From Pseudomonadota bacterium (lineage in GTDB: Bacteria; Myxococcota_A; UBA796; SXON01), in the NCBI GenBank assembly GCA_030685065.1, contig JAUXQH010000024.1, forward strand, positions 64,501 through 128,500: DNA of 64,000 nt. Direction: 5' to 3'. The position numbers and the translations under genes were made by a program. Of the stretch, positions 1 to 7,981 are shown one piece after another (the stretch's first letter is position 1; each line of letters starts with the position of its first letter). The notes beneath the pieces were generated by a model. The model did no database searches, was not told the DNA's origin, and was given only the letters and a program-made list of their open reading frames with translations.

Positions 1-1398
1 CAGCCGGTCCGACGCGACCTCGAGCCCGCCGGTGACAGCGATGAGGCCCGCCGCGGCCAGGAGGCGACAGACGTCGGGCGTGAACGCGGCCTCGAAGCGG
101 ATGTTGCCCCACAGTGTCACCGTCGAACGCCGCTGCAAGAGCTCGAGCGCGAGATCGCGGAGGCCCCGGGGCGGCGCCGCTTCGTCCACGAAGTGGAAGC
201 CGGACTGACCGGTGTCACGAACCAGCTCGTCCATCACGTCCGCGAGGCGCTCGGCGCGCGCGGGGACATAGCGGGCGATGTAGTCGAGCTGGATGTCGCA
301 GAAGGAACACTTGCGCCAATAGCAACCGTGGGCGAGCGTGATCTTGTTCCAGCGCCCGTCGGACCAGAGGCGGTGGGCGGGGTTGAGGCTGTCGACCAAC
401 TGGAGATAGTGGTCGAGGCGAAGGTCACCGTAGAACGCGGCGATCGCGGCGGGGATATCTGCCTTGGTCGCGGGCGTGACGTCCGCGCTGCCTCCGGGGG
501 CGTTGCGGGGGGAGCCCCCCGCCCCAACAACCGGAGCGTCCCAAATCAACCCGGCGCGCGTACGTGTCCGGTGCCGACGATCCGTGCCGCCCTCGAGGTG
601 TTCGAGGATCGCCAGGAGCGGCCCCTCGCCGTCGTCGTAGGCGAGCGTGTCGACGTAGTCCCAGAGCCGCGGCTCCTGCATGTCCCGCAGCTCCGTGTTG
701 ACGTAGCCGCCACCCAGGATGACGTGGACGCCACGGGCGCGCAGACGGCGGCCGATGCGGAGGGCGCCGTAGAGGTTGCCGGGGAAGGGGACGGAGAGGC
801 CCACCACGTCGGCCTCGAGGGTGTCCGCCAGCTCGTCGAGCCAACCGTCGAGCAGGGTCGTGCGTGCGAGGCGCGTTGCCAATGCGTCGAACGACGCGGG
901 ACCGACCGCGAGGTGGTGTTGGTAGCGGATGAGCGAAAATCCCTCGTCGACACAGGAGGTGACCAGGTCGGCCAGGTCTGCGAGGTAGAGCGTGGCGAGG
1001 TGACGGGCCGCGTCGTCCACCGCGAGGGGACCGAACCCCTCGAGGTCCGCGGCGGCGGATCGGGGGCCGCGCGGCAGGAACGGGGTGTCGAGGAGGCGCG
1101 GGGCGAGCGTGCGGTCCTTCCCCTGGAGGAAGCGGATGACGGGGCCGATCGCGGCCTCGTGGGCCTCCCGCAGGGCGATTGCGCGCCAGGCGGGCTCCGG
1201 GAGGTCATCGGCGTCGGCGAGGGAGTCGAAGACCTCGGCGAGACCGGCCTTGGAGTACAGGCGCAGCACCCACTCGATGCCGAGGTCACGCTGGGTCGTC
1301 GCGATGCCGTGATCGCGCAGCGCGCGCGCGAGGTAGGCGGGGCCCGGGTAGGGGGCGTTGAGCTGCGTCAGCGGCGGCAGCACCAGGGCCAGTTGCAT
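1..1398 (-). CDS. B12-binding radical SAM protein, partial (3' end outside window)
   Basis: The minus strand stays open from an ATG at 1398 to the left edge, so the C-terminus is missing. The N-terminal half looks like a cobalamin-binding domain: a start reading MQLALVLPPLTQLNAPYPG, then an ADVVGLSVPFPGNLYGA strand and a VILGGGYVNTELR loop. A low-complexity linker (about residues 280-310) follows, then the radical SAM core with HGCYWRKCSFCDI, whose cysteines probably bind a 4Fe-4S cluster, and FVDEAAPP and GNIRFE strands. The cysteine spacing is C-x4-C-x2-C, not the usual C-x3-C-x2-C. Enzymes of this architecture often do radical methylations or rearrangements; no substrate can be named here. 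The linker coincides with a strong DNA palindrome. Long plus-strand frames across this region read as low-complexity shadow sequence. Confidence 0.85.
   Translation of the reverse strand, partial: MQLALVLPPLTQLNAPYPGPAYLARALRDHGIATTQRDLGIEWVLRLYSKAGLAEVFDSLADADDLPEPAWRAIALREAHEAAIGPVIRFLQGKDRTLAPRLLDTPFLPRGPRSAAADLEGFGPLAVDDAARHLATLYLADLADLVTSCVDEGFSLIRYQHHLAVGPASFDALATRLARTTLLDGWLDELADTLEADVVGLSVPFPGNLYGALRIGRRLRARGVHVILGGGYVNTELRDMQEPRLWDYVDTLAYDDGEGPLLAILEHLEGGTDRRHRTRTRAGLIWDAPVVGAGGSPRNAPGGSADVTPATKADIPAAIAAFYGDLRLDHYLQLVDSLNPAHRLWSDGRWNKITLAHGCYWRKCSFCDIQLDYIARYVPARAERLADVMDELVRDTGQSGFHFVDEAAPPRGLRDLALELLQRRSTVTLWGNIRFEAAFTPDVCRLLAAAGLIAVTGGLEVASDRL
505..522. repeat. Perfect GC palindrome inside the radical SAM gene
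   Basis: GCGGGGGG-AG-CCCCCCGC gives two 8-base arms with a 2-base centre, inside coding sequence. It lies exactly in the Gly/Pro/Ala-rich linker between the B12-binding and radical SAM domains. It could be a dispersed palindromic element tolerated in a flexible linker, or merely a GC-rich codon run. Confidence 0.6.
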
Positions 1399-1423
1399 GC
1401 GCGAATGTAGCGCGATGGGATCC

Positions 1424-3298
1424 CTACTCGCAGGGCCACATGCCGAGCGCCGCGACGTTGTCGTCCTCGTCGCACTCGGCCACCCGGCCGGCGGCGTCGA
1501 CGGTCGCCACCAGCGCGCCGCCGCCCCACTCGACGCGGTTGAACCGGAGCGGGCCGAGCAGCATGCCCGCGCCCGATTCGAGGGAAGGCACGGTCTCGAC
1601 GCGCACGTCCACGCCGTCCGAGCGCGTGAACGTCACGTCGAAGTCCACGCCCGCGACCAGGCCCGCGTTCCGGATGGGCAGGTACAGGACCACGGTGCCG
1701 TCGTCGTAATCGGAGGTGCAGTCGGAGAGGCACCACTCCGGCGCGCCCGGCGCGAGGTCCGCGAGCCAGTGGGAGGGGCCGAGGATGGTGCCACCGGCCC
1801 GGAAGTTGTTCCACGTCTCCCAATTGTTCGATTGGATCGGGGGGATGCCCCCATCGTCCTCGACGTTGGTGATGTGGTAGGCGTGTTGGTTCCAGATGGG
1901 CCTCGCCGGGGCCCAGGAGGCATCGGCGTCTCCGATGACGGTGATGCCGTTCCAGCCGGTCCACCACATGTCGTTGGAGCCGACGATGATCTCGGTGGAG
2001 CCGTCTCCGTCGACATCCGCGATGACCGGGTACTCGAACAGGGTTCCCGACGCGTGGTCGGTGGCCTGCATGAGCACGGTGCCGGTCGCGCCGTCGTAGA
2101 TCCAGAGATCGTGCTCGTCGGCATACACGACCTCGGCGGCGCCATCCCCCTCGAAGTCGAACACCGACGAGCCGGTCACCGAGCTCGATGCGTCCTGCGT
2201 CACCGCCGACCAGCGCACGCTGCCGTCGGTTTCGAGCACCGAGTACAACGAGCGCCCGGCCACGCCGACCTCGGGCTGCCCGTCGCCGTCGAAGTCCGCG
2301 ACGGTGGGGGGCCCGCCGCCGCCGCCGGGCACGCTCACCGCCCAGATCAGCGCGCCGTTCGTGTCGGAGAGGGTGACCACCCCGCCGCCCACGCGCACGA
2401 CCTCGGGGAGCGCGTCGCCGTCGAAGTCGCCCACCGCGGGCCAGCCATCGCTGCCGCCGTCGTACCAGACCGTGGTCCCGTCCATCTCGTAGACCGCGTT
2501 GCCGGCCACCACCTCGAGCACGCCGTCATCGTCCATGTCGACCGCGAACGAGGTGCGCGCGTTGCCGTTGGAGCCGCTGCCGTACCCACCGGTCCCGAGG
2601 AGCACGCCCGCCGAGCTGATGACCTGGCGCCCCCACACCACCTCCGCGAGGCCGTCTCCCTCGAAGTCGGCGATGGAGGGAAATCCGTACGGGTCGGCGT
2701 CGGTGCCGCCGTTCCACTTGAAGGTGCCGTCGGCCTCGAGGCACAACACGCCCCCGCTCGTGCTCGCCGTGCAGATGTCCGGAGAGCCGTCCCCCTCGAG
2801 GTCACCGATCGCGACTCCGCCGGCGCCGTACACGCCGTAGCCGCCCGCGCCGACGATGGAGTAGTGGGTGCCCGAGCCGTCGCCCGAGATGACGTTGAGC
2901 GTGCCCGGGGAGCTGTAGGCGCCCGCGAGGTAGGACGTGAACGCGATGTCGGGGATGTCCTCCGCGTCGATGTCGCCGTCCCCGTCGTCATCCGTGAGGT
3001 TCGCGACCACCGGCGTGGACATCACCTGCTCGTACCCGGCGACCACGGGGTTCACGTCCCAGAGCCACTCCACGATCGGCGAGAAGGTGCCGACCGTCGG
3101 CTCGGCGATGCACTCGGCGTCCGGCGTCGGCGCGGAGACGCCCGGCGCCTCGAACCCGTCGCAGTTCTCCGTGTCCACGACATCCGTGTCGACCACCGGC
3201 GGCGCGTCCCCCGTGTCGGGCTCGGGGACGTCCCCCTTGTGGGAGAGCCCGCTCTCGATCGCGCAGCCGGCCAGCAACAGGAAGCTCGAGCGGTACAT
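1424..3298 (-). CDS. FG-GAP/VCBS-repeat lipoprotein with C-terminal CARDB-like domain
   Basis: Predicted surface lipoprotein of 624 residues. I start at ATG 3298 because it gives a clean lipoprotein signal, MYRSSFLLLAGC, with Cys12 as the lipidated residue; a longer frame to 3793 adds only low-complexity sequence. An acidic Pro/Asp linker follows. Residues about 80-500 hold repeated blades such as DDDGDGDIDAEDIPDIAF, DFEGDGLAEVVWG and DVDGDGSTEIIVG, the calcium-binding FG-GAP/VCBS propeller motif. The last 110 residues resemble a CARDB beta-sandwich ending VAECDEDDNVAALGMWPCE. Family members act in adhesion or as exported structural proteins; no catalytic motif is visible. It is a clear paralogue of the C-terminal part of the protein at 44833-48051, sharing NQHAYxITNVxDD. 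It is divergent from recO with an 86-bp gap. Confidence 0.88.
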   Translation of the reverse strand: MYRSSFLLLAGCAIESGLSHKGDVPEPDTGDAPPVVDTDVVDTENCDGFEAPGVSAPTPDAECIAEPTVGTFSPIVEWLWDVNPVVAGYEQVMSTPVVANLTDDDGDGDIDAEDIPDIAFTSYLAGAYSSPGTLNVISGDGSGTHYSIVGAGGYGVYGAGGVAIGDLEGDGSPDICTASTSGGVLCLEADGTFKWNGGTDADPYGFPSIADFEGDGLAEVVWGRQVISSAGVLLGTGGYGSGSNGNARTSFAVDMDDDGVLEVVAGNAVYEMDGTTVWYDGGSDGWPAVGDFDGDALPEVVRVGGGVVTLSDTNGALIWAVSVPGGGGGPPTVADFDGDGQPEVGVAGRSLYSVLETDGSVRWSAVTQDASSSVTGSSVFDFEGDGAAEVVYADEHDLWIYDGATGTVLMQATDHASGTLFEYPVIADVDGDGSTEIIVGSNDMWWTGWNGITVIGDADASWAPARPIWNQHAYHITNVEDDGGIPPIQSNNWETWNNFRAGGTILGPSHWLADLAPGAPEWCLSDCTSDYDDGTVVLYLPIRNAGLVAGVDFDVTFTRSDGVDVRVETVPSLESGAGMLLGPLRFNRVEWGGGALVATVDAAGRVAECDEDDNVAALGMWPCE

Positions 3299-3384
3299 GG
3301 GCGGAGTGTAGTCTCGATGCATCGCGCGCGCTCCGGTTGCCTCCGCCCGAACGCCGGGTGAAGGCCGCGAGAACGAGCGACTGC

Positions 3385-4140
3385 ATGGAGCGAGGCCCCC
3401 CCAGACCCACCGTCGAGCGCGAGTGCATCGTCGTCGGTCGGCAGGACTACGGCGAGTCCGACCGGATCGTGCGCGTCTTGACCCCGGATCACGGGCGGGT
3501 GTCCTTCCTCGCGCGCGGCGCCCGCGCCGGGCGGAGCAAGTGGTCCGGGCTCGACCTCGCGACGCGGGCCCGGGTCCGGTCGCGCCCGGGTCGCGGCGAT
3601 CTGGAGGCCCTCGTGGAGGTCGAGGTGGAGGACGCTCGCGTCGGCATCCGCAGCTCGTTGGAGCGCCTCGCGCTGGCTGCCTACGCGTGCGAGCTGTGCG
3701 GCGCGCTCGCGCGGGAGGGCCACGCCGAGCCGCGCCTCTACGGCCTCCTCGAGATGGCGCTCCTCGTGCTCGACGCCGCCGCCACGGATCCATTGCCGGC
3801 GCTGCGGGCCGGCCTCGAGGCCAAGGCGCTCACCTTCGCGGGCGTGGCGCCCGTGCTCGACCGGTGCGTGGCCTGTGGCGGCGCGCCGGAGGCGGAGATG
3901 CGCTTCGCCCCCGGGGTCGGTGGGCTGGTGCACCTCCGCTGCGCGCCCGCCGAGGGCACCTTCCGGAACATCACCGCAGCGCACGCCGCGGCGCTCGAGG
4001 CCGCCCGCCGCGCCCCGCTCCGCGATCTGCTCGACGTCGAGCTGCCACCCGGCCCCTCCGACGTGCTCCACGAAGCGATCGCCGCGCACCTCGGCCGCGC
4101 GCTCTCGTCACACGCGGTGCTGGACGCGCTGCTACATTGA
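3385..4140 (+). CDS. recO: DNA repair protein RecO
   Basis: RecO works with RecR in the RecFOR pathway, loading RecA on gapped DNA and displacing SSB. The 251-residue product (family usually about 240) has the N-terminal OB-fold signature ECIVVGRQDYGESDRIV, then LTPDHGRVSFLARGARAGRSKW and the LDL segment. A single zinc-type CVACGG motif follows near residue 165; the second ligand pair seen in some RecO proteins is reduced to one Cys (HLRCAP). I choose the ATG at 3385; an in-frame codon at 3337 would add 16 unlike residues. The gene is cytoplasmic and begins a plus-strand run that later includes glyQ-glyS-ppdK. Confidence 0.9.
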   Translation: MERGPPRPTVERECIVVGRQDYGESDRIVRVLTPDHGRVSFLARGARAGRSKWSGLDLATRARVRSRPGRGDLEALVEVEVEDARVGIRSSLERLALAAYACELCGALAREGHAEPRLYGLLEMALLVLDAAATDPLPALRAGLEAKALTFAGVAPVLDRCVACGGAPEAEMRFAPGVGGLVHLRCAPAEGTFRNITAAHAAALEAARRAPLRDLLDVELPPGPSDVLHEAIAAHLGRALSSHAVLDALLH

Positions 4141-4158
4141 CGGCGAGATGCTGACGCT

Positions 4159-4845
4159 TTGATTCTCCTCCTCTCCCTACTCGCGGCCTGCGGGGCCGAG
4201 CGCGGCCTGCGGGAGGCCCCCGCCGAGGTGACCTACGGCGGCTGGGTGTACGACAGCCTGCTCTACGAAGCGGTCTTCGCCGACGGCACGCTCACGTTCA
4301 CGGTGCCCACCGCCGCCGCGCCCGAAGGCGAGGCCCTCGCCGCGGACCAGCCCTACGAGGGCTACGACGGCTACTGGCTCGCCACGTTGCCGCCGAACGT
4401 GCCGTTCGCGCTGCGCCTCCTTGGGGAAGGGACCTACCCCACCGTGTGGGCGGGCGACACGCCGGGCGCCAACGGGACGTGGTTCGCGGGAGCGCTGTTC
4501 GCCACCAAGGTCGTCGATGTCGACGCGCTGCTCGCGGGCCTCGACCTTCCGAAGGGGCTCGTGCCGGGCGCGCTCTCGGCCGGAGCGGTCCACCTGTGGG
4601 GGCGCCCGTTCGACGGCACCGATTGGGACTGCGCCACGGTGACGGTGAACGGCGCGGCGCCCCTCTGTTACCTGCTGGAGGAGGACGGCACGCTCACGCG
4701 TACGGAAGCGGGGCCGTTCGACATGTTCTTCGCGTTCGACCTCGCGCCCGGCGAGATCGTGCTGATGGACGGCTTCGGCGGGGGCGAGGCCTGGACCGCC
4801 GCGGAAGGGGACCTCGTGATGGCCTGGTGGATGGTTCACGGATGA
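4159..4845 (+). CDS. Small secreted lipoprotein, twin of the next gene
   Basis: Unrecognised protein of 228 residues. The TTG start at 4159 gives MILLLSLLAACG, a compact lipoprotein signal with lipidation at Cys11; the nearby ATG at 4148 runs straight into a stop. The mature part is beta-rich and aromatic (YGGWVYDSLLYEAVF, LPPNVPFALRLLGEGTYPT). The VPF...EGxYPTxxxG segment recurs in the neighbouring lipoprotein, so the two appear to be diverged duplicates. Its stop overlaps the next start (ATGA), so they are almost certainly cotranscribed. No catalytic motif is seen. The signal and expression unit are well supported; the function is unknown. Confidence 0.75.
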   Translation: MILLLSLLAACGAERGLREAPAEVTYGGWVYDSLLYEAVFADGTLTFTVPTAAAPEGEALAADQPYEGYDGYWLATLPPNVPFALRLLGEGTYPTVWAGDTPGANGTWFAGALFATKVVDVDALLAGLDLPKGLVPGALSAGAVHLWGRPFDGTDWDCATVTVNGAAPLCYLLEEDGTLTRTEAGPFDMFFAFDLAPGEIVLMDGFGGGEAWTAAEGDLVMAWWMVHG

Positions 4846-5555
4846 AGTCGCTCTCGATGCTGCTGCTCCTCTCGGCCTGCGATCCCCTCCCGACGACCGT
4901 CACCATGTCCGGGACCGTGGGCGACACGCCGTACGGCGGCGGGGGCGTCGTGGCGGGCGCGACCATCGACATCGTGGACGATGCCCTCGCCTCGATCGAC
5001 TCCCAGACCGCGGACGACGCGGGCGCCTTTTCCGTGAGCGTGCCCGCGGGCGTGCCCTTCTTCGTGACGGTGGCCGCCGAGGGCTACGTCCCCACGGCCT
5101 TCTCGGGCACCGCCGGCATCAACGACTTCGAGGCGCCGGACGGATACCCGTGGGTGGCCTCGGACGCGTGGTTCGCGGCGCTGCGGGCGGAGTTCGCCGC
5201 CTGCCCCACGGTGAACGCGACGGGGGCGGTGGTCGCGGGAGAAGTGCGCGGAAACATCCCGGGGACCCCCTACACCGACCTGCCGCTCGTCGCGACCGGC
5301 TCCGTGCGCGCCTTCGGAGAGGGCGAGATCGAGTATCCGGCCTGCTACCTCGACGACGCGGGGGTGTCGGTGGCTGACGCGGCGCAGGTGGGCGACACCG
5401 GCCGATTCGTGATCTTCGGGGTTCCACCGGGCCCGATCGTGGTCGACGTGCGGTACGTCGACCCCGCGGGGGACGAGCCGGTCCAGCTCTTCCGCTTCGT
5501 CGCGCCGGAGGATGGATTCGTGCCGATCTACCCCGCGCTGGTGGAAGCGCTCTGA
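4842..5555 (+). CDS. Lipoprotein with transthyretin/carboxypeptidase-regulatory-like domain
   Basis: A 237-residue lipoprotein: MKSLSMLLLLSACD gives an LSAC lipobox with Cys13. The N-terminal half reads like a carboxypeptidase regulatory (CarboxypepD_reg) beta-sandwich: MSGTVGDTPYGGGGVVAGATI, then DDAGAFSVSVPAGVPFFVTV and AEGYVPTAFSG. A second similar unit begins VVAGEVRGNIPGTPYTDLPLV and ends DTGRFVIFGVPPGPIVVDVRY, so there may be two tandem domains. It overlaps the upstream gene by four bases. It probably sits on the outer membrane; the ligand or role is unknown. Confidence 0.75.
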   Translation: MKSLSMLLLLSACDPLPTTVTMSGTVGDTPYGGGGVVAGATIDIVDDALASIDSQTADDAGAFSVSVPAGVPFFVTVAAEGYVPTAFSGTAGINDFEAPDGYPWVASDAWFAALRAEFAACPTVNATGAVVAGEVRGNIPGTPYTDLPLVATGSVRAFGEGEIEYPACYLDDAGVSVADAAQVGDTGRFVIFGVPPGPIVVDVRYVDPAGDEPVQLFRFVAPEDGFVPIYPALVEAL

Positions 5556-5607
5556 TGACGATGGGGCTCCTCGAGCCTCGATCGCGACGAGAAAGACGCA
5601 TCGCCGG

Positions 5608-5646
5608 TTGATCTGTCGCGTGTTTTGAACTACGGTCGGCGCCGAC
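5608..5646 (+). promoter_or_regulatory. Candidate sigma70-type promoter with overlapping palindrome
   Basis: TTGATC at 5608-5613, a 17-base spacer, then TACGGT at 5631-5636. The perfect palindrome GTCGGCGCCGAC at 5635-5646 overlaps the -10 box and would place a repressor on the start site. It precedes the two membrane-protein genes at 5754 and 6068. The match to consensus is partial. Confidence 0.4.
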
Positions 5647-5753
5647 GCGCAGACCAGTCGGTTCCGACCCGGTCACGCTCTCGCGGACGTGCCGACGTCC
5701 ATTCCCCTTCGAATCCGCTTCTCCAATCCCAGCGCTCTCCCCGGAGGACCCCC

Positions 5754-6062
5754 ATGGGCCAGATGATCACCAAGCCCGATGCCAACCCCATCGTCCTCGC
5801 CGCGGCGAATTTCTTCGTCCTCGGCGCGGCCGGCTACTACCTCGCCGGCCAGAAGAAGAAGGCGATGATCGCCTGCGCCGTGCTCATCGGCATGTGGTTC
5901 CTGTCCGGTTGCACGTTCTTCCTGCTCTCCCCTCTCGTCGTCATCGCGAACCTCGTGTTCGCCTACGACGCGTACCTCATCGGCCAGAAGCTCCAGAGCG
6001 GCCAGTCGGTGGGTGAGAACGAGAACGGCCTCGAGTTCCTGAACGCGATCTTCAAGGACTAG
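5754..6062 (+). CDS. Small integral membrane protein
   Basis: A 102-residue protein with an excellent ribosome site: GGAGG at 5743-5747, six bases before ATG 5754. Hydrophobic segments lie at about residues 10-31 and 36-78, the second long enough for two passes and broken by Ser-Gly-Cys. The C-terminal 20 residues are polar (QSGQSVGENENG). It has the look of small inner-membrane proteins of the TM2/DUF type, but I cannot place it in a family. It is five bases upstream of the next membrane protein, so they are likely one transcript. Confidence 0.8.
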   Translation: MGQMITKPDANPIVLAAANFFVLGAAGYYLAGQKKKAMIACAVLIGMWFLSGCTFFLLSPLVVIANLVFAYDAYLIGQKLQSGQSVGENENGLEFLNAIFKD

Positions 6063-6067
6063 GTCCG

Positions 6068-7075
6068 TTGCCGGCCGCCGCAGCCATCGCGGAGAGCAGT
6101 GATCTCTACGCTTGGCTGATCCGCGGGTTCGTGGAGTCCGGCTTGCCGGACCACACGCGGGGCGGCCGAGAGTGGTTGGCCACCGGCGCCCTGAACCTGG
6201 AAAATTTCATCCAGGAGCAGGGCGCGGGCGGCATTGTCCTCGAGTTCCGAGGGCAGGCGGGGGAGTCCCCTTCGCCCGAGGACGAGTACACCTACCAGGT
6301 GTCCGTGGTGCGCGGCACCGGGGGCGCCGAGGTGGCCGTGCGTTGCGCGGAGACGCTGTTCCACCACGTCCTCCCCGAGTCCGAGCCGGTGGCCGCGCTG
6401 GCGGGCCATATTCTCGGCCAATTGCGCGCGCACAACGAGGCCTTCACCGAGTGGCGATCGAAGGGCGGCGAGGTCACCTACGGACAGCGCTCGGGCATCC
6501 CCGAGATCCGGGGCTCCACCTGCGATCGCGCCCTCGTCACCGCGCTCGAGACGCTCCGGCGCGCGAACCGGAGCGTGGTCGAGGGGCCGGCGAACAAGTG
6601 GTGGGTGCGCGCTCCGGACAAGAGCTCGGTCACCAAGATCGAGGCGGGGCTCGGCATCGAGCCCGAGTACCGCACGACCAAGGCGCTGGTGACGGTGTCT
6701 CCGGAGGACATCGCGCACGCCAAGCGCCTCCGCGGCGCGGGGATGCTCTTGATCCTCTCGGGCCTCGCCTCGATGGGGTTCCTCGCCGTGGCCACGGCCT
6801 TTGCCGGGTACAACGTCTACACCCTCGGGGTGCGCGGCGTCACGTCGCAGCCCTGGCTCCTGGCGAGCCTGTTCGGCACGTTCCTTTTCGGCGCGTCCCA
6901 CATCTTCGGCGGCCTCCGCCTGCGCTCGCTCCGCAGCAAGGGGCTCGTGCGCGGCCTCGCCATCCTCGGGATGCTCCCGTGCCTCGCACCCTGTTGCGGC
7001 ATCGGTATTCCGGTGGGGGCCTGGGTCCTCTATCTCCTCCACGATGACCGTAGCAGCAAGGTTTTCAACGAGTAG
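6068..7075 (+). CDS. Membrane protein with soluble N-terminal domain
   Basis: A 335-residue protein starting at TTG 6068, five bases after the previous stop. Residues 1-220 are soluble and polar, with a phrase repeated in loose form (LENFIQEQGAGGIVLEFRG, EVTYGQRSGIPEIRG). Three hydrophobic segments follow at about 225-250, 261-281 and 296-325, the last with a Cys pair in PCLAPCCGIG. No enzyme motif is seen. Together with the preceding small membrane protein it forms a two-gene membrane unit between the recO/lipoprotein group and glyQ. The start codon is uncertain because no ATG occurs near the N-terminus. Confidence 0.7.
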   Translation: MPAAAAIAESSDLYAWLIRGFVESGLPDHTRGGREWLATGALNLENFIQEQGAGGIVLEFRGQAGESPSPEDEYTYQVSVVRGTGGAEVAVRCAETLFHHVLPESEPVAALAGHILGQLRAHNEAFTEWRSKGGEVTYGQRSGIPEIRGSTCDRALVTALETLRRANRSVVEGPANKWWVRAPDKSSVTKIEAGLGIEPEYRTTKALVTVSPEDIAHAKRLRGAGMLLILSGLASMGFLAVATAFAGYNVYTLGVRGVTSQPWLLASLFGTFLFGASHIFGGLRLRSLRSKGLVRGLAILGMLPCLAPCCGIGIPVGAWVLYLLHDDRSSKVFNE

Positions 7076-7091
7076 GCATCGGCGCGGCGGG

Positions 7092-7120
7092 GTTGACAGG
7101 GGGGGGCGTTTCCGGTAGAT
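7092..7120 (+). promoter_or_regulatory. Candidate promoter of glyQ-glyS-ppdK
   Basis: A perfect -35 box TTGACA (7092-7097), a spacer of exactly 17 bases that begins with a run of eight G, and TAGATG (7115-7120). The glyQ GTG start lies 25 bases after the -10 box, implying a short leader. Slippage in the G run would alter spacer length, which is worth noting but unproven. Confidence 0.55.
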
Positions 7121-7144
7121 GGTCGCCCCGTCGAGGTTCCGCCC

Positions 7145-7981
7145 GTGACCTTCCAGGACCTGATCCTGACGTTGCAGCAATACTGGGGCCGCCAGGGCTG
7201 CGCAATTCTCCAGCCGTACGACAGCGCCATGGGCGCCGGCACGTTCCACCCCGCCACGTTCCTGCGGGCGGTGGGCCCTCGCCCCTGGCGCGGCGCGTAC
7301 GTCCAGCCCTCGCGGCGCCCGGCCGACGCGCGGTATGGCGAGAATCCGAACCGCCTGCACCAGCACCACCAGTTCCAGGCGGTGATGAAGCCGAGCCCGC
7401 CCGACGTGCAGCACCTGTACCTGGGCAGCCTCGCCGCGGTCGGGCTCAAGCTCACGGACCACGACATCCGTTTTGTCGAGGATGATTGGGAGTCTCCCAC
7501 GCTCGGAGCCTGGGGCCTCGGGTGGGAGGTCTGGCTCGACGGGATGGAGGTCACCCAGTTCACCTACTTCCAGCAGGTGGGCGGCATCGACCTCGATCCG
7601 ATCTCGGTCGAGCTCACCTACGGGCTCGAGCGCCTCGCGATGTACCTCCAGAAGGTCGACAACGTGTACGACCTGGAGTGGGTGTCCGGCGTCTCCTACG
7701 GGGACGTGTTCCTCCGCAACGAGGTCGAGCAGTCCGCCTACAACTTCGAGCAGGCCAACGTCGAGGGCCTGCTGGCGGGCTTCGAGCACAGCCGCGCCGA
7801 GTGCGCGCGCCTCGTGGCGCTGGGCCTGCCCCTGCCCGCCTACGATCACGTGCTGCAGTGCTCCCACAGCTTCAATCTCCTCCAGGCACGCGGCGCCATC
7901 AGCGTCGCCGAGCGCGCCCAATACATCAAGCGGGTGCGCGATCTCGCCTGCCTCGTCGCCCGGAGCTACGCAGGTGTCTGA
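7145..7981 (+). CDS. glyQ: Glycine--tRNA ligase alpha subunit
   Basis: Alpha subunit of the bacterial alpha2beta2 glycyl-tRNA synthetase; it forms the aminoacylation site that charges tRNA-Gly. The 278-residue product matches the family's length and signatures: [72 protein letters not shown] and [14 protein letters not shown]. The start is GTG 7145. It overlaps glyS by eight bases, giving coupled synthesis of the two subunits. A good promoter lies just upstream. Confidence 0.97.
   Translation: MTFQDLILTLQQYWGRQGCAILQPYDSAMGAGTFHPATFLRAVGPRPWRGAYVQPSRRPADARYGENPNRLHQHHQFQAVMKPSPPDVQHLYLGSLAAVGLKLTDHDIRFVEDDWESPTLGAWGLGWEVWLDGMEVTQFTYFQQVGGIDLDPISVELTYGLERLAMYLQKVDNVYDLEWVSGVSYGDVFLRNEVEQSAYNFEQANVEGLLAGFEHSRAECARLVALGLPLPAYDHVLQCSHSFNLLQARGAISVAERAQYIKRVRDLACLVARSYAGV

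Noticed and set aside
193..1410. Plus-strand frame over the radical SAM gene
   Set aside because: Low-complexity shadow; the minus strand carries B12 and radical SAM motifs.
1358..3361. Plus-strand frame of 667 codons over the FG-GAP lipoprotein
   Set aside because: Shadow of Asp/Gly-rich repeats read in reverse.
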